Source: an uncultured Acetatifactor sp. (GTDB taxonomy: Bacteria; Bacillota; Clostridia; Lachnospirales; Lachnospiraceae). From it: DNA of 64,000 nt. The translations under genes and the position numbers were made by a program. This document shows positions 50,801-59,330 of this stretch, piece after piece. Every line of letters starts with the position of its first letter. Position 1 is the first letter of the stretch. The stretch lies in NCBI GenBank assembly GCA_910586485.1, contig CAJUIA010000001.1, positions 1 through 64,000 of the forward strand. Reading direction: 5' to 3'. The notes under the pieces were generated by a model. The model made no database searches, was not told the origin of the DNA, and worked only from the letters and a program-made list of their open reading frames with translations.

Positions 50801-51886
50801 ATGATTACGATTTCTCTTTGCATGATTGTAAAAAATGAAGAAAAGATACTGAGGCGGTGTCTGGACAGCGTGGCGGATCTGGTGGATGAGATTGTAATCG
50901 TGGATACCGGCTCTGGGGACGAAACGAAAAGAATTGCCGCGGAATATACAGAGGCGGTCTATGATTTTGAGTGGGTGGACGATTTCAGTGCGGCAAGAAA
51001 TTTTGCTTTTTCAAAGGCAACGCAGGAATACATATATTCCGCAGATGCGGATGAGGTGCTGGATGAGGTAAACAGGCAGCGCTTCCGGCTGTTGAAGGAA
51101 ACCTTGCTTCCGGAGGTTGAAATCGTCCAGATGAAGTATGGAAACCAGCTGCAGTTTAACACAGTGTACAATTTTGATGAGGAATACAGGCCCAAGCTGT
51201 TTAAGCGGCTGCGGGAATTTGTCTGGGAAGCGCCCATACATGAGGCGGTGCGGCTGACACCCGTGGTATATGACAGTGATATTGTGATCCGGCACATGCC
51301 GGAGGGCGGACATTCCGGCAGGGATCTGGAAACCTTCCGCCGCCATTGCGCCGGGGGCTGTCGGCTGCCTGAAAGGCTGCATACCATGTATGCCAGAGAA
51401 TTATTGATGGCAGGAGAAAAAGAGGACTTTGAACGTGCGGCGGATTTTTTTGCAGCGTCTGCGGCGGATGAAAGCAGGAGCAGCGACGAGGTGGCCGAGG
51501 CCTGCTGTATCGTGGCGCGGGCGGCCCGGCTGACGGGCGACAGGGTGAAATTTTTTAAATATGCGTCTAAGGTGATTGCCGGGGAGGCAAACTCGGAGAT
51601 TTGCTGTGAAATGGGGCATTTTTATGAAGAGATTGCGGATTATGAGGAAGCGGCGGTCTGGTATTATAACGCCGTATATGAGACCTGCCCTGTGCTGGAC
51701 ATCCGGGCAGGCGGCAGCGAAGGGCTGGAAGGCCTGATCCGGTGTTATGAACGGCTTAACTGTCCAGAGCAGGCAGAAGCGTATAGAGAAGAATTGAAGA
51801 AGCGGTCATCCAGGGGGAATCAAGACGGGATTTTAAGTCTGATGAGCCTGGCACAGAATACTTCGGAATGTGAGGAAAAGGAATGA
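50801..51886 (+). CDS. Glycosyltransferase family 2 with TPR-like C-terminus
   Basis: A 361-residue protein. Residues about 1-210 are a GT-A glycosyltransferase: ISLCMIVKNEEKILRRCLDS, VIVDTGSGDETKRIA and the DxD motif in YIYSADADEVLDE (about 85). The rest is helical and repeated (AADFFAASAADESRS; EIADYEEAAVWYYNAV), TPR-like. This bacterial family glycosylates surface or secreted proteins; a role in modifying the pilus or adhesin just upstream is plausible. It overlaps hisC by 4 bp, which is surprising and suggests operon re-arrangement. Confidence 0.8.
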   Translation: MITISLCMIVKNEEKILRRCLDSVADLVDEIVIVDTGSGDETKRIAAEYTEAVYDFEWVDDFSAARNFAFSKATQEYIYSADADEVLDEVNRQRFRLLKETLLPEVEIVQMKYGNQLQFNTVYNFDEEYRPKLFKRLREFVWEAPIHEAVRLTPVVYDSDIVIRHMPEGGHSGRDLETFRRHCAGGCRLPERLHTMYARELLMAGEKEDFERAADFFAASAADESRSSDEVAEACCIVARAARLTGDRVKFFKYASKVIAGEANSEICCEMGHFYEEIADYEEAAVWYYNAVYETCPVLDIRAGGSEGLEGLIRCYERLNCPEQAEAYREELKKRSSRGNQDGILSLMSLAQNTSECEEKE

Positions 51887-52935
51887 AATGGGAAGATAAT
51901 GTCCGAAAGGTAACGCCCTATGTGGCAGGGGAGCAGCCGGATCAGCCGGATGTGATAAAATTAAATACAAATGAGTGCCCCTATCCTCCGGCTCCGGGAG
52001 TGGCCCGGCTGGCAGCACAGATGAACTGTGACCGGCTGCGTCTTTATCCGGACCCTGACGTAACGCCTCTGACAGAGGCACTGGCGGCATATTACCTTGT
52101 AAGCCCTGAGCAGGTGTTTGTGGGTGTGGGCTCAGATGATGTGCTTTCCATGGCGTTTCTGACTTTTTTTAACAGCGGCAGGCCCATTCTGTTTCCTGAC
52201 GTAACCTATTCCTTTTATGACGTCTGGGCAAATTTATACAGAATTCCTTATAAAACCTGTGAGCTGGATCAAAACTGGCACATCCGTCCGGAGGACTATA
52301 AGCAGCCAAACGGAGGAATCATCTTTCCGAATCCCAACGCGCCTACCGGGGTACTGGAAAGCCTGGAGACCATAGAAGAAATACTGAAGGCGAACAGAGA
52401 CGTGATTGTGATTGTGGACGAAGCCTATATAGATTTTGGCGGGGTAAGCGCGCTGCCCCTTTTGGAAAAGTATGATAATCTGCTGGTGGTGCAGACCTTT
52501 TCCAAGTCAAGGGCCATGGCGGGTCTGCGGATCGGCTTCTGCATCGGCAGCCCGAAAATGATTGGTTATTTAAATGACGTAAAGTTTTCCTTTAATTCTT
52601 ATACCATGAATCTGCCTGCACAGCTTCTGGGTGCGGAAGCGGTGAAGGATCAGCAATATTTTAAGGAAACCACGGCTCGGATTATCAATACCAGAGAGCA
52701 GGTAAAGAAGGAATTCAAGCAGCTTGGGTTTACTTTTCCGGATTCCATGGGAAACTTTATTTTTGCCTCTCACAGGGATATTTCGGCGGGGCAGCTGTTC
52801 GAGGCGCTGCGCCAGGCCAATATCTATGTGAGATACTGGAACAGGCCTAAAATTTCCGAGTATCTTCGGATTACGGTGGGCACCGATCAACAGATGGATA
52901 AGCTGCTGGATTTTTTGCGGAATTATGTGAATTAA
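51883..52935 (+). CDS. hisC: Histidinol-phosphate aminotransferase
   Basis: A 350-residue class I/II pyridoxal phosphate enzyme transaminating imidazole acetol phosphate in histidine biosynthesis; some also act on aromatic amino acids. KLNTNECPYPPAPGV is the HisC-specific N-terminus, PNPNAPTG and VDEAYIDFGG are PLP-binding, and TFSKSRAMAGLRIGF holds the PLP lysine (about residue 211). No other his genes are near. AAAAGGAATG upstream is within the preceding gene. Confidence 0.9.
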   Translation: MKWEDNVRKVTPYVAGEQPDQPDVIKLNTNECPYPPAPGVARLAAQMNCDRLRLYPDPDVTPLTEALAAYYLVSPEQVFVGVGSDDVLSMAFLTFFNSGRPILFPDVTYSFYDVWANLYRIPYKTCELDQNWHIRPEDYKQPNGGIIFPNPNAPTGVLESLETIEEILKANRDVIVIVDEAYIDFGGVSALPLLEKYDNLLVVQTFSKSRAMAGLRIGFCIGSPKMIGYLNDVKFSFNSYTMNLPAQLLGAEAVKDQQYFKETTARIINTREQVKKEFKQLGFTFPDSMGNFIFASHRDISAGQLFEALRQANIYVRYWNRPKISEYLRITVGTDQQMDKLLDFLRNYVN

Positions 52936-53040
52936 GAAAATATTAATAGCGTAAACAGGACAGGTCGGTTATAATTTGATAGATATGGTAACGGGTAATT
53001 GCCGGAATAGGATCATTTAACAAGCGTGGGAGAGATTTCA

Positions 53041-53892
53041 ATGATTAAGAGTGTTTTAAAGGGGATTGTGATTGGCATCGCAAATATTGTTCCGGGGGTC
53101 AGCGGAGGCACCATGATGGTGTCCATGGGAATTTACGATAAGCTGATCCATTGTATCACTCATTTGTTCAGTGAGTTTAAGAAAAGCGTAAAATTTTTGT
53201 TTCCCATAGCAGTGGGAATGCTGATTGCCATTGTCGGCAGTTCTTTTGCGCTGAAGGAATTGTTTGCAAGAATTCCCATACAGACCAATCTGCTCTTTGT
53301 GGGGCTGATTCTGGGGGGACTTCCCGCGATCGGAAAAAATGTGGCGGGAAAGAAAATCAAAATCGGACACATCATTGCGGCTCTGGCCTTTTTTGCTCTG
53401 GTGGCGGGCATGGCTGCCATGGGGGAGACGGAAGGCACCTCGGCGGATCTCTCCTTTAGTATCGGAAATATGCTGATTCTCTTTGTGGTGGGCGTGATCA
53501 CCTCTGCTACCATGGTAATTCCGGGGGTCAGCGGTTCCATGGTGCTGATGCTGATGGGCTTTTACGAGCCCGTGCTTTTAACCATTACTGATTTTATTAC
53601 GGCGCTGGTACATTTGGATATGAATGGAATTCTGAGCGGATGCGGGGTATTGATTCCCTTTGGCATCGGTGTGGTGGCGGGAATTTTCGGAATTGCCAAG
53701 GTGGTGGAAATTGTATTTGAAAAATTTCCCCTGTACGCCTATTGGGCGATCATTGGCCTGATTGTGGCCTCGCCTGTGGCGATTGTGCTGATGAATCTGG
53801 ATGTCTTTTCGAAGATGACGCTTTTAAGCGGGGTGACGGGAGTCATTGCGCTGGCGGCGGGCTTTTTTGCCGCCATGAAGCTGGGCGACTAG
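53041..53892 (+). CDS. DUF368 membrane protein
   Basis: A 283-residue polytopic membrane protein of the DUF368 family (PopT-related undecaprenyl phosphate translocases have been proposed). It contains two inverted-repeat-like copies of a PGVSGG/S motif: GIANIVPGVSGGTMMVSMG (about 12-30) and TMVIPGVSGSMVLMLMG (about 157-173). These are the conserved family sequences. GGGAGAG before the ATG at 53041 is a better start than the upstream GTG. Transport of lipid carrier phosphates is inferred from the family. Confidence 0.8.
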   Translation: MIKSVLKGIVIGIANIVPGVSGGTMMVSMGIYDKLIHCITHLFSEFKKSVKFLFPIAVGMLIAIVGSSFALKELFARIPIQTNLLFVGLILGGLPAIGKNVAGKKIKIGHIIAALAFFALVAGMAAMGETEGTSADLSFSIGNMLILFVVGVITSATMVIPGVSGSMVLMLMGFYEPVLLTITDFITALVHLDMNGILSGCGVLIPFGIGVVAGIFGIAKVVEIVFEKFPLYAYWAIIGLIVASPVAIVLMNLDVFSKMTLLSGVTGVIALAAGFFAAMKLGD

Positions 53893-53906
53893 AGTGAGGG
53901 AACAAA

Positions 53907-54695
53907 ATGGAAATGTATCGGGATTTTGCGGCGGTGTATGATACTTTTATGGACAATACGCCCTACGAGCTTTGGGGAGAGCGGCTGGACGGATTGATCA
54001 GAAAATACGGCGTGTCCAGGCCGGAGCGGGATGCGGAAGACGTAATGGATTCCGAGCGCAACCTGGTGGTGGATTTAGGGTGCGGTACAGGTACGCTGAC
54101 AGAGCTGATGTACCGCAAAGGGTATGATATGATCGGCGTGGACCGGTCCGAGTCCATGCTGAACGCGGCCATGGAAAAAAAGGACAGGAGCGGTTCGGAG
54201 ATTCTCTATTTACAGCAGGATATGAGGGAGCTTGATCTGTACAGCACGGTGGGAACTGTGTTCAGCGTCTGCGATTCCCTGAATTATATTCTGGAGGAAG
54301 AAGAGCTTTTGACCGTCTTTTCTCTGGTGGAAAACTATCTTTTTCCGGGCGGGCTTCTGATATTTGATTTTAATACGGATTATAAGTATCGTGAAGTCAT
54401 CGGAAATGCCACCATTGCGGAAAATCGGGAAGACTGCAGTTTTATCTGGGAAAATATATATGATATAGAAGAAGAGATTAACGAGTATGACCTGACTTTG
54501 TTTGTGCGGGAGGATGACGGCAGATTCCGGCGGTTTACGGAGACCCATCTGCAGCGGGGATACACTTTAGAGCAGATGAGCAGTCTGGTGAGGAAGGCCG
54601 GCCTGGAAATTCTGGAAGTGACAGATGCGGACACAGGCGGGGAGCTGAGGCCGGAAAGTGAGCGGGTGCTGGTAGCGGCACAGAAAAGAAGGTAA
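53907..54695 (+). CDS. Class I SAM-dependent methyltransferase
   Basis: A 262-residue methyltransferase of the Rossmann class. Motif I is LVVDLGCGTGTLTELMYRKG (about residues 51-70), motif II MIGVDRSESMLNAA follows, and GGLLIFDFNTDYKY is the later core strand. The substrate is not evident. Its TAA overlaps the ATG of hslO (TAATG), so the two are coupled. Confidence 0.82.
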   Translation: MEMYRDFAAVYDTFMDNTPYELWGERLDGLIRKYGVSRPERDAEDVMDSERNLVVDLGCGTGTLTELMYRKGYDMIGVDRSESMLNAAMEKKDRSGSEILYLQQDMRELDLYSTVGTVFSVCDSLNYILEEEELLTVFSLVENYLFPGGLLIFDFNTDYKYREVIGNATIAENREDCSFIWENIYDIEEEINEYDLTLFVREDDGRFRRFTETHLQRGYTLEQMSSLVRKAGLEILEVTDADTGGELRPESERVLVAAQKRR

Positions 54696-55573
54696 TGATG
54701 GAAGATTGCATTGTACGGGCGACTGCCGCAGATGCGCAGATACGAGCGTTTGCCTGCAGCACCAGGGATATGGTGGAGACGGCAAGGCGGATTCATAATA
54801 CCAGCCCGGTGGTGACGGCAGCGTTAGGGCGGCTGTTGAGCGCGGGAGCCATGATGGGAAGTATGCTGAAGGGCGAAAAGGATCTGCTTACCCTGCAGGT
54901 GAGGGGAGACGGGCCGGTGAGAGGTTTGACGGTGACGGCGGATTCCGGGGGAAACGTAAAGGGTTATCCGGAGGTGCCAGATGTAATTCTGCCCGCAAAT
55001 CATCTAGGAAAGCTGGATGTGGGAGGCGCTGTGGGACAGGGACATTTAAGCGTGATCAAGGATCTGGGATTAAAGGAGCCCTATGTGGGACAAACCTTAT
55101 TGCAGACAGGGGAGATCGCGGAAGATCTTACTTACTATTTTGCGGTATCCGAGCAGGTTCCTTCCTCAGTGGGTCTTGGGGTGCTGATGAATCGGGACAA
55201 TACCGTGAGGCGGGCGGGAGGCTTTATCCTCCAGCTGATGCCCTTTGCGGAGGAAAGCGTAATTAGCAGGCTGGAGCAGAATCTGCGCGGACAAAAGTCC
55301 GTGACAGCTATGCTGGAGAACGGAAACGGGCCGGAGCAGATGCTGGAGCTTTTGCTGGAGGGACTGCAGCCGACAGTGACGGATACCGGAAAGACGGCTT
55401 TTGTGTGCAGCTGCGACAAGGGAAGGATCGAAAAGGTTTTGATCAGTCTGGGAAAGCAGGAAATCAGGGATATGATTGAGGAAGGACAGGAGATAGAAGT
55501 GAACTGCCATTTCTGTAATTCCCATTATAAATTCAGCGTTGCCGAATTAGAAGAGCTTTGCCTAAGATGCTGA
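54695..55573 (+). CDS. hslO: Redox-regulated chaperone Hsp33
   Basis: A 292-residue holdase chaperone activated by oxidative stress. The N-terminal domain (LTLQVRGDGPVRGLTVTADS, about 67) and the C-terminal zinc center CSC (about 238) and CHFC (about 271) are all present. Zinc release and disulfide formation switch on chaperone activity. It is the last gene before a very strong bidirectional terminator. Confidence 0.92.
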   Translation: MMEDCIVRATAADAQIRAFACSTRDMVETARRIHNTSPVVTAALGRLLSAGAMMGSMLKGEKDLLTLQVRGDGPVRGLTVTADSGGNVKGYPEVPDVILPANHLGKLDVGGAVGQGHLSVIKDLGLKEPYVGQTLLQTGEIAEDLTYYFAVSEQVPSSVGLGVLMNRDNTVRRAGGFILQLMPFAEESVISRLEQNLRGQKSVTAMLENGNGPEQMLELLLEGLQPTVTDTGKTAFVCSCDKGRIEKVLISLGKQEIRDMIEEGQEIEVNCHFCNSHYKFSVAELEELCLRC

Positions 55574-55584
55574 CGGCATAAAGA

Positions 55585-55641
55585 TTTTCCCTGGCCGGAA
55601 TGCAGGGCGTAAACACGCCCTTTGCATCCGGCCAGGGAAAA
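55585..55641. terminator. Long bidirectional terminator
   Basis: A stem of about 25 bp (TTTTCCCTGGCCGG at the outside, CGCCC near the loop) around a 5-6 nt loop, between convergent hslO and the FMN_bind-like gene. Each strand ends in a short T run (TTTTC). Confidence 0.8.
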
Positions 55642-55653
55642 TTCAGGTCAGCA

Positions 55654-56142
55654 TCATTGTGATGCGGATGCCTTATCAAGAGAGCTTTGGATCGTCTCCA
55701 GCAGGACAAGAGAGGTATATTTACTGTCGGAAGAATAGGTTACGCCCTCCAGTGTCTGTAACTGGTAGACCTGACTGCAGATCGCCTCAAAGGTGGGCTC
55801 CAGCAGGGGATACATGGTGGTGACGGCATCGCTTAAGTTTACCATGCGGATCGAGGTAATGGAATTCTGATCCACGATGACTTCCACATCAATGGACTGG
55901 TTCCCCAGGATCAGCTCGGTGGTGTAGACGCCGGGTATGTAGAGAGCATCGGAGTCGGCGGGAGCCGATCCGTCTTCTGAAGAGGCAGGGCTGTCCGGGG
56001 CAGAGCTGTCCGGTTCTTTCTCCTTGTCGGGCAGGAACATCATGATAAGAAGTACAATGAACAGGATCCCCAGAGCCGCGAAGATCGCAGTATAAATCAG
56101 CTCCTTCATGTGAAGTACGACGATTTTTGTTTTAGCGCTCAT
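55654..56142 (-). CDS. Membrane-anchored FMN_bind-like protein
   Basis: A 162-residue protein with one membrane segment (AIFAALGILFIVLLIMMFL, about 19-37), a Pro/Ser/Asp-rich linker (about 42-65), and a C-terminal domain (about 70-160) resembling FMN_bind: YIPGVYTTELILGNQSIDVEVIVDQN and LEGVTYSSDSKYTSLVLLET, where the latter is a diverged version of the flavin-attaching SGAT/S motif. Whether it actually carries flavin is uncertain. A small-molecule-binding or redox role at the cell surface is likely. It is convergent with hslO. Confidence 0.6.
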   Translation of the reverse strand: MSAKTKIVVLHMKELIYTAIFAALGILFIVLLIMMFLPDKEKEPDSSAPDSPASSEDGSAPADSDALYIPGVYTTELILGNQSIDVEVIVDQNSITSIRMVNLSDAVTTMYPLLEPTFEAICSQVYQLQTLEGVTYSSDSKYTSLVLLETIQSSLDKASASQ

Positions 56143-56221
56143 TTATATTCCCCTTGGTTGTCATGATTTTTCTTTATAATAAGTATGAGGGGAAGCATAA
56201 GTTTATGCTAAGGATTTCTCA

Positions 56222-56250
56222 TTGACAAGCGGGCGTTACATTGCTATGAT
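56222..56250 (+). promoter_or_regulatory. Promoter of glnA
   Basis: TTGACA (56222-56227) and TATGAT (56245-56250) are separated by 17 bp, giving a 5' leader of about 65 nt. Confidence 0.75.
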
Positions 56251-56260
56251 AAGTTTCAGG

Positions 56261-56296
56261 ACAAGGGCGTTCTATACAGGATAGGACTGCCCTTGT
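56261..56296 (+). promoter_or_regulatory. Hairpin in the glnA 5' leader
   Basis: ACAAGGGC and GTTCTAT pair with ATAGGAC and GCCCTTGT across a single bulge, forming a 15-bp stem with the loop ACAGG. There is no U-run, so it is not a terminator. The loop has A at position 1 and G at position 4, as in ANTAR target loops, but is one base shorter and there is no partner hairpin. Confidence 0.5.
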
Positions 56297-56321
56297 ATTA
56301 CTTTGAAAGGAAGGTCGCACG

Positions 56322-57644
56322 ATGAAAAATTATACAAGTGACGACGTTTTAAGGCTTGCCAGGGAGGAAGACATTGAATTTATCCGCCTGCAGTTTACGG
56401 ATATGTTCGGCAATCTGAAGAATATTGCAGTTACGGTAAGTCAGCTGGGAAAGGCCCTGGAAAATAAGTGCATGTTTGACGGTTCCGCCATAGACGGCTT
56501 TGTGGGAATCGAAGAGTCGGATATGTATTTATATCCGGATCCTTCCACTCTGGAGATATTCCCCTGGAGACCCCAGCAGGGCAAGGTGGCACGAATGATT
56601 TGCGACATTCACCGGCTGGACGGCAGGCCCTTTGACGGAGATCCGAGGGTGGTTTTGAAAAAGGCCATTGCAGAGGCCGCAGAGCTGGGATATACCTTCG
56701 AGGTCGGCCCGGAGTGTGAATTTTTCTTATTTAATACGGATGAAAACGGTATGCCTACCGTTCAGACCCATGAGCAGGCAGGTTATTTTGACATTGGCCC
56801 CTTGGACGGCGGAGAGAATGCCAGACGGGATATTGTGATGACCTTGGAGGATATGGGCCTGATCATCGAGGCCTCTCATCATGAAATGGCGCCGGCCCAG
56901 CATGAGATTGACCTGCGGTATGACGAGGCGCTTTCCACAGCCGATAATATCATGACCTTCAAGCTGGCGGCACGCACGATTGCAAAGCGTCACGGCCTGC
57001 ACGCCACCTTTATGCCCAAGCCCAAATATGGTGTCAATGGTTCCGGAATGCACATCAATATGTCCCTGCATAAGGACGGCAGGAATATTTTCGAGGATCA
57101 GGCTGACGCTAACGGTCTGAGCCGGGAAGCCTATTACTTTATCGGCGGGATCATGAAGCATATCCGGGGGATGGCCGCTGTGACCAATCCTCTGGTAAAT
57201 TCATACAAAAGGCTGGTTCCCGGTTTTGCCGCTCCGGTCTATATTGCCTGGAGTGCCACGAACAGGAGCCCTTTGATCCGGATTCCGGCAGGAGGGGGCA
57301 GGGTGGAGCTTCGAAGCCCGGATTCCGCAGCCAATCCCTATTTGACGCTTGCTCTGTGCCTGAAGGCAGGGCTTGACGGAATCATCAACAAAATAGAGCC
57401 GCCCGGAAGTGTGGACTGTAATATTTATACCATGACGGATCAGGAGCGGCGGGCGCTGAACATTGAAAATCTGCCAGGGACTTTGATGGAAGCCGTGGAT
57501 GCCATGAAAAATGACGGGTTTATTTTGGAGGTGCTGGGGGAGCACATTGCAAAAAGCTATATTGCGGCGAAGGAAAGCGAGTGGCAGAAATATCGCGCCC
57601 ATGTTTCGGAGTGGGAGCTAAAGGAATATTTGTACAGATACTAG
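56322..57644 (+). CDS. glnA: Glutamine synthetase type I
   Basis: A 440-residue GSI-alpha glutamine synthetase, making glutamine from glutamate, ammonia and ATP. Motifs: FTDMFGNLKNIAV (N-terminus), DGSAIDGFVGIEESDM, GPECEFFLF (active site), HHEMAPAQHEIDLRYDEA, and NGSGMHINMSL. The length of about 440 residues and absence of an adenylylation-type insertion fit the GlnR-type Gram-positive enzyme. An ANTAR gene follows, the arrangement known for nitrogen control in Clostridia. Confidence 0.93.
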   Translation: MKNYTSDDVLRLAREEDIEFIRLQFTDMFGNLKNIAVTVSQLGKALENKCMFDGSAIDGFVGIEESDMYLYPDPSTLEIFPWRPQQGKVARMICDIHRLDGRPFDGDPRVVLKKAIAEAAELGYTFEVGPECEFFLFNTDENGMPTVQTHEQAGYFDIGPLDGGENARRDIVMTLEDMGLIIEASHHEMAPAQHEIDLRYDEALSTADNIMTFKLAARTIAKRHGLHATFMPKPKYGVNGSGMHINMSLHKDGRNIFEDQADANGLSREAYYFIGGIMKHIRGMAAVTNPLVNSYKRLVPGFAAPVYIAWSATNRSPLIRIPAGGGRVELRSPDSAANPYLTLALCLKAGLDGIINKIEPPGSVDCNIYTMTDQERRALNIENLPGTLMEAVDAMKNDGFILEVLGEHIAKSYIAAKESEWQKYRAHVSEWELKEYLYRY

Positions 57645-57650
57645 CGTGAA

Positions 57651-57840
57651 GTGTGAGAAGAAAATCAAATTGCGTTTCGCTTTTTTTCGCTTGCGGCAGA
57701 GGCCGCTTCGCGAAGATTTTCTACGGCGCAAGTGCAGCGCCTTTCTCACACGGAAGAACGCAGGCAAGTAAACTCGCCTTGCGGCGTTCTTCCTGGAACT
57801 TTAGTTCCATGAACTTTAGTTCCATGAGCGTTAGCTCATT
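57651..57840. repeat. Dispersed hairpin element, copy B
   Basis: GTGTGAGAA (57651-57659) pairs with TTCTCACAC (57743-57751), enclosing AGAAAATC/GATTTTCT (57659-57666 with 57715-57722), GCGGC/GCCGC and GGCGC/GCGCC. Then GGAAGAACGC/GCGTTCTTCC (57752-57761 with 57784-57793) encloses AGGCAAG/CTCGCCT. Two GGAAC/GTTCC-type and one TGAGC/GCTCA hairpins follow. The element fills the gap between glnA and the ANTAR gene. Confidence 0.65.
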
Positions 57841-57871
57841 GGGATCAGTTTGTGCCGCCGGAGGTGGGTGT

Positions 57872-58411
57872 TTGACAAATATTATAATCGCGCTGCCAAG
57901 GATAGAGGATGCCAGGGGCATCAAGAATGTTCTGGTGCGGGGCGGCTTTACGGTCACCGGCATCTGTACAGCAGGGTCTCAGGCCATCAGCCTGGCGGAC
58001 GGACTGCATGACGGCATTCTGTTGAGCAGCTATAAATTGACAGATATGATTTATTCGGAGCTTTATGATTGTCTTCCGCCCGGATTTGAGATGCTGCTTT
58101 TGGCCTCCGACCACTTGCTTGGCCAGTGTGCGGGAAGCGGGATCATGTGTCTTTCCATGCCCTTAAAAGCAGGAGAGCTGTTGAGCACCATGGGCATGAT
58201 GGTGGAGACGATAGAGCGCAGGCGCAGAAGGGCCAGGCTGGAGCCGAAAAAAAGAAATGCCGCAGAGCGGGAGAAGGTGCAGGAAGCCAAGGAGCTTCTG
58301 ATGGCCAGAAATCACATGTCAGAGGAAGAGGCGCACCGTTATTTGCAGAAGTGCAGTATGGACAGCGGCACAAACATGGTGGAGACGGCGTTAATGATAC
58401 TGGCCCTGTAA
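57872..58411 (+). CDS. ANTAR-domain RNA-binding antitermination regulator
   Basis: A 179-residue protein. Residues about 1-110 are a receiver-like domain lacking the usual phospho-acceptor pattern (IIIALPRIEDARGIKNVLV, GILLSSYKLTDM). Residues about 120-178 are the ANTAR domain (NAAEREKVQEAKELLMARNH, MSEEEAHRYLQKCSMD). ANTAR proteins bind paired hairpins in nascent RNA to prevent termination, typically for nitrogen genes. TTG at 57872 is chosen because GGAGG lies 7 bp upstream and the upstream frame runs through the hairpin element. It probably controls glnA or nearby nitrogen genes. Confidence 0.8.
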   Translation: MTNIIIALPRIEDARGIKNVLVRGGFTVTGICTAGSQAISLADGLHDGILLSSYKLTDMIYSELYDCLPPGFEMLLLASDHLLGQCAGSGIMCLSMPLKAGELLSTMGMMVETIERRRRRARLEPKKRNAAEREKVQEAKELLMARNHMSEEEAHRYLQKCSMDSGTNMVETALMILAL

Positions 58412-58457
58412 GCGCAGATTTGTAAGGTGATCCGAAGAAGGGAGAATCAGAGCAGGC

Positions 58458-59330
58458 ATGAAATTTACAAAAATGCACGGCTGTGGGAATGATTATGTGT
58501 ATATAAACGGATTTACGGAGCATATTCCCCAGGAGAAAAAACCGGAAGCAGTACGCTTTTTAAGCAACAGAAATTTTGGCGTCGGGGGAGACGGCGTTAT
58601 CTTTATTAATCCTTCGAGTCGGGCTGATTTCGAGATGGAAATGTATAATGCGGATGGCAGCCGGGCCCAGATGTGTGGAAACGGCATTCGTTGTGTGGCA
58701 AAATATGTCTATGACAAGGGGCTCACGGATTCGGAGCATATCCGGGTGATCAGCGGAGGAAGCATAAAATATCTTGACCTGACGGTGGAGAAGCCGGAGG
58801 AAGAACCGGGGAAAAGGGGCGCGGTGACCGGAGTGCGGGTCAACATGGGCAGCCCTGTTTTGGAGCCGAAAGGGATTCCGGTAATAGCAGATGGCGAAAG
58901 GGTGGTAAATGAGCCCATATATGTGGAGGAAAAGGAGTACAGGATGACCTGCGTCTCCATGGGAAACCCTCATGCGGTGGTTTTTGCCAGGGGGGTGGCT
59001 GATATGAAATTGGAGCAGATCGGTCCTCTGTTTGAAAACCATGTCAGATTTCCAGAGAGAGTAAATACGGAATTTGTGGAGGTTTTGGACAGAAGGACGG
59101 TATTTATGCGTGTCTGGGAACGGGGAACAGGCGAAACCCTGGCCTGCGGCACAGGCTGCTGTGCCACGGCAGTCGCCTGTGTGTTAAATGGACTGACGGA
59201 GCCGGAGATCACGGTAAAGTTGCTGGGTGGAGAATTGCAGATCGAGTGGGACAGAGACCAAAATGCAGTTTATATGACGGGCCCTGCCACGACGGTATTT
59301 GAAGGAGAGGTAGAATTATGTTTCGATTAA
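58458..59330 (+). CDS. dapF: Diaminopimelate epimerase
   Basis: A 290-residue cofactor-independent racemase converting LL- to meso-diaminopimelate for lysine and cell wall synthesis. The two catalytic cysteines are in MCGNGIRCVAKY (about residue 76) and ACGTGCCATAVA (about 232). FTKMHGCGNDYVYIN is the typical N-terminus. It overlaps dapL by 13 bp. Confidence 0.93.
   Translation: MKFTKMHGCGNDYVYINGFTEHIPQEKKPEAVRFLSNRNFGVGGDGVIFINPSSRADFEMEMYNADGSRAQMCGNGIRCVAKYVYDKGLTDSEHIRVISGGSIKYLDLTVEKPEEEPGKRGAVTGVRVNMGSPVLEPKGIPVIADGERVVNEPIYVEEKEYRMTCVSMGNPHAVVFARGVADMKLEQIGPLFENHVRFPERVNTEFVEVLDRRTVFMRVWERGTGETLACGTGCCATAVACVLNGLTEPEITVKLLGGELQIEWDRDQNAVYMTGPATTVFEGEVELCFD

Noticed and set aside
56261..56296. 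Canonical ANTAR tandem hairpin or terminator in the glnA leader
   Set aside because: Only one hairpin is present, its loop is five bases, and there is no U-run.
57653..57871. N-terminal extension of the ANTAR protein
   Set aside because: The extension is encoded by the intergenic hairpin element, and a good ribosome-binding site precedes the TTG at 57872.
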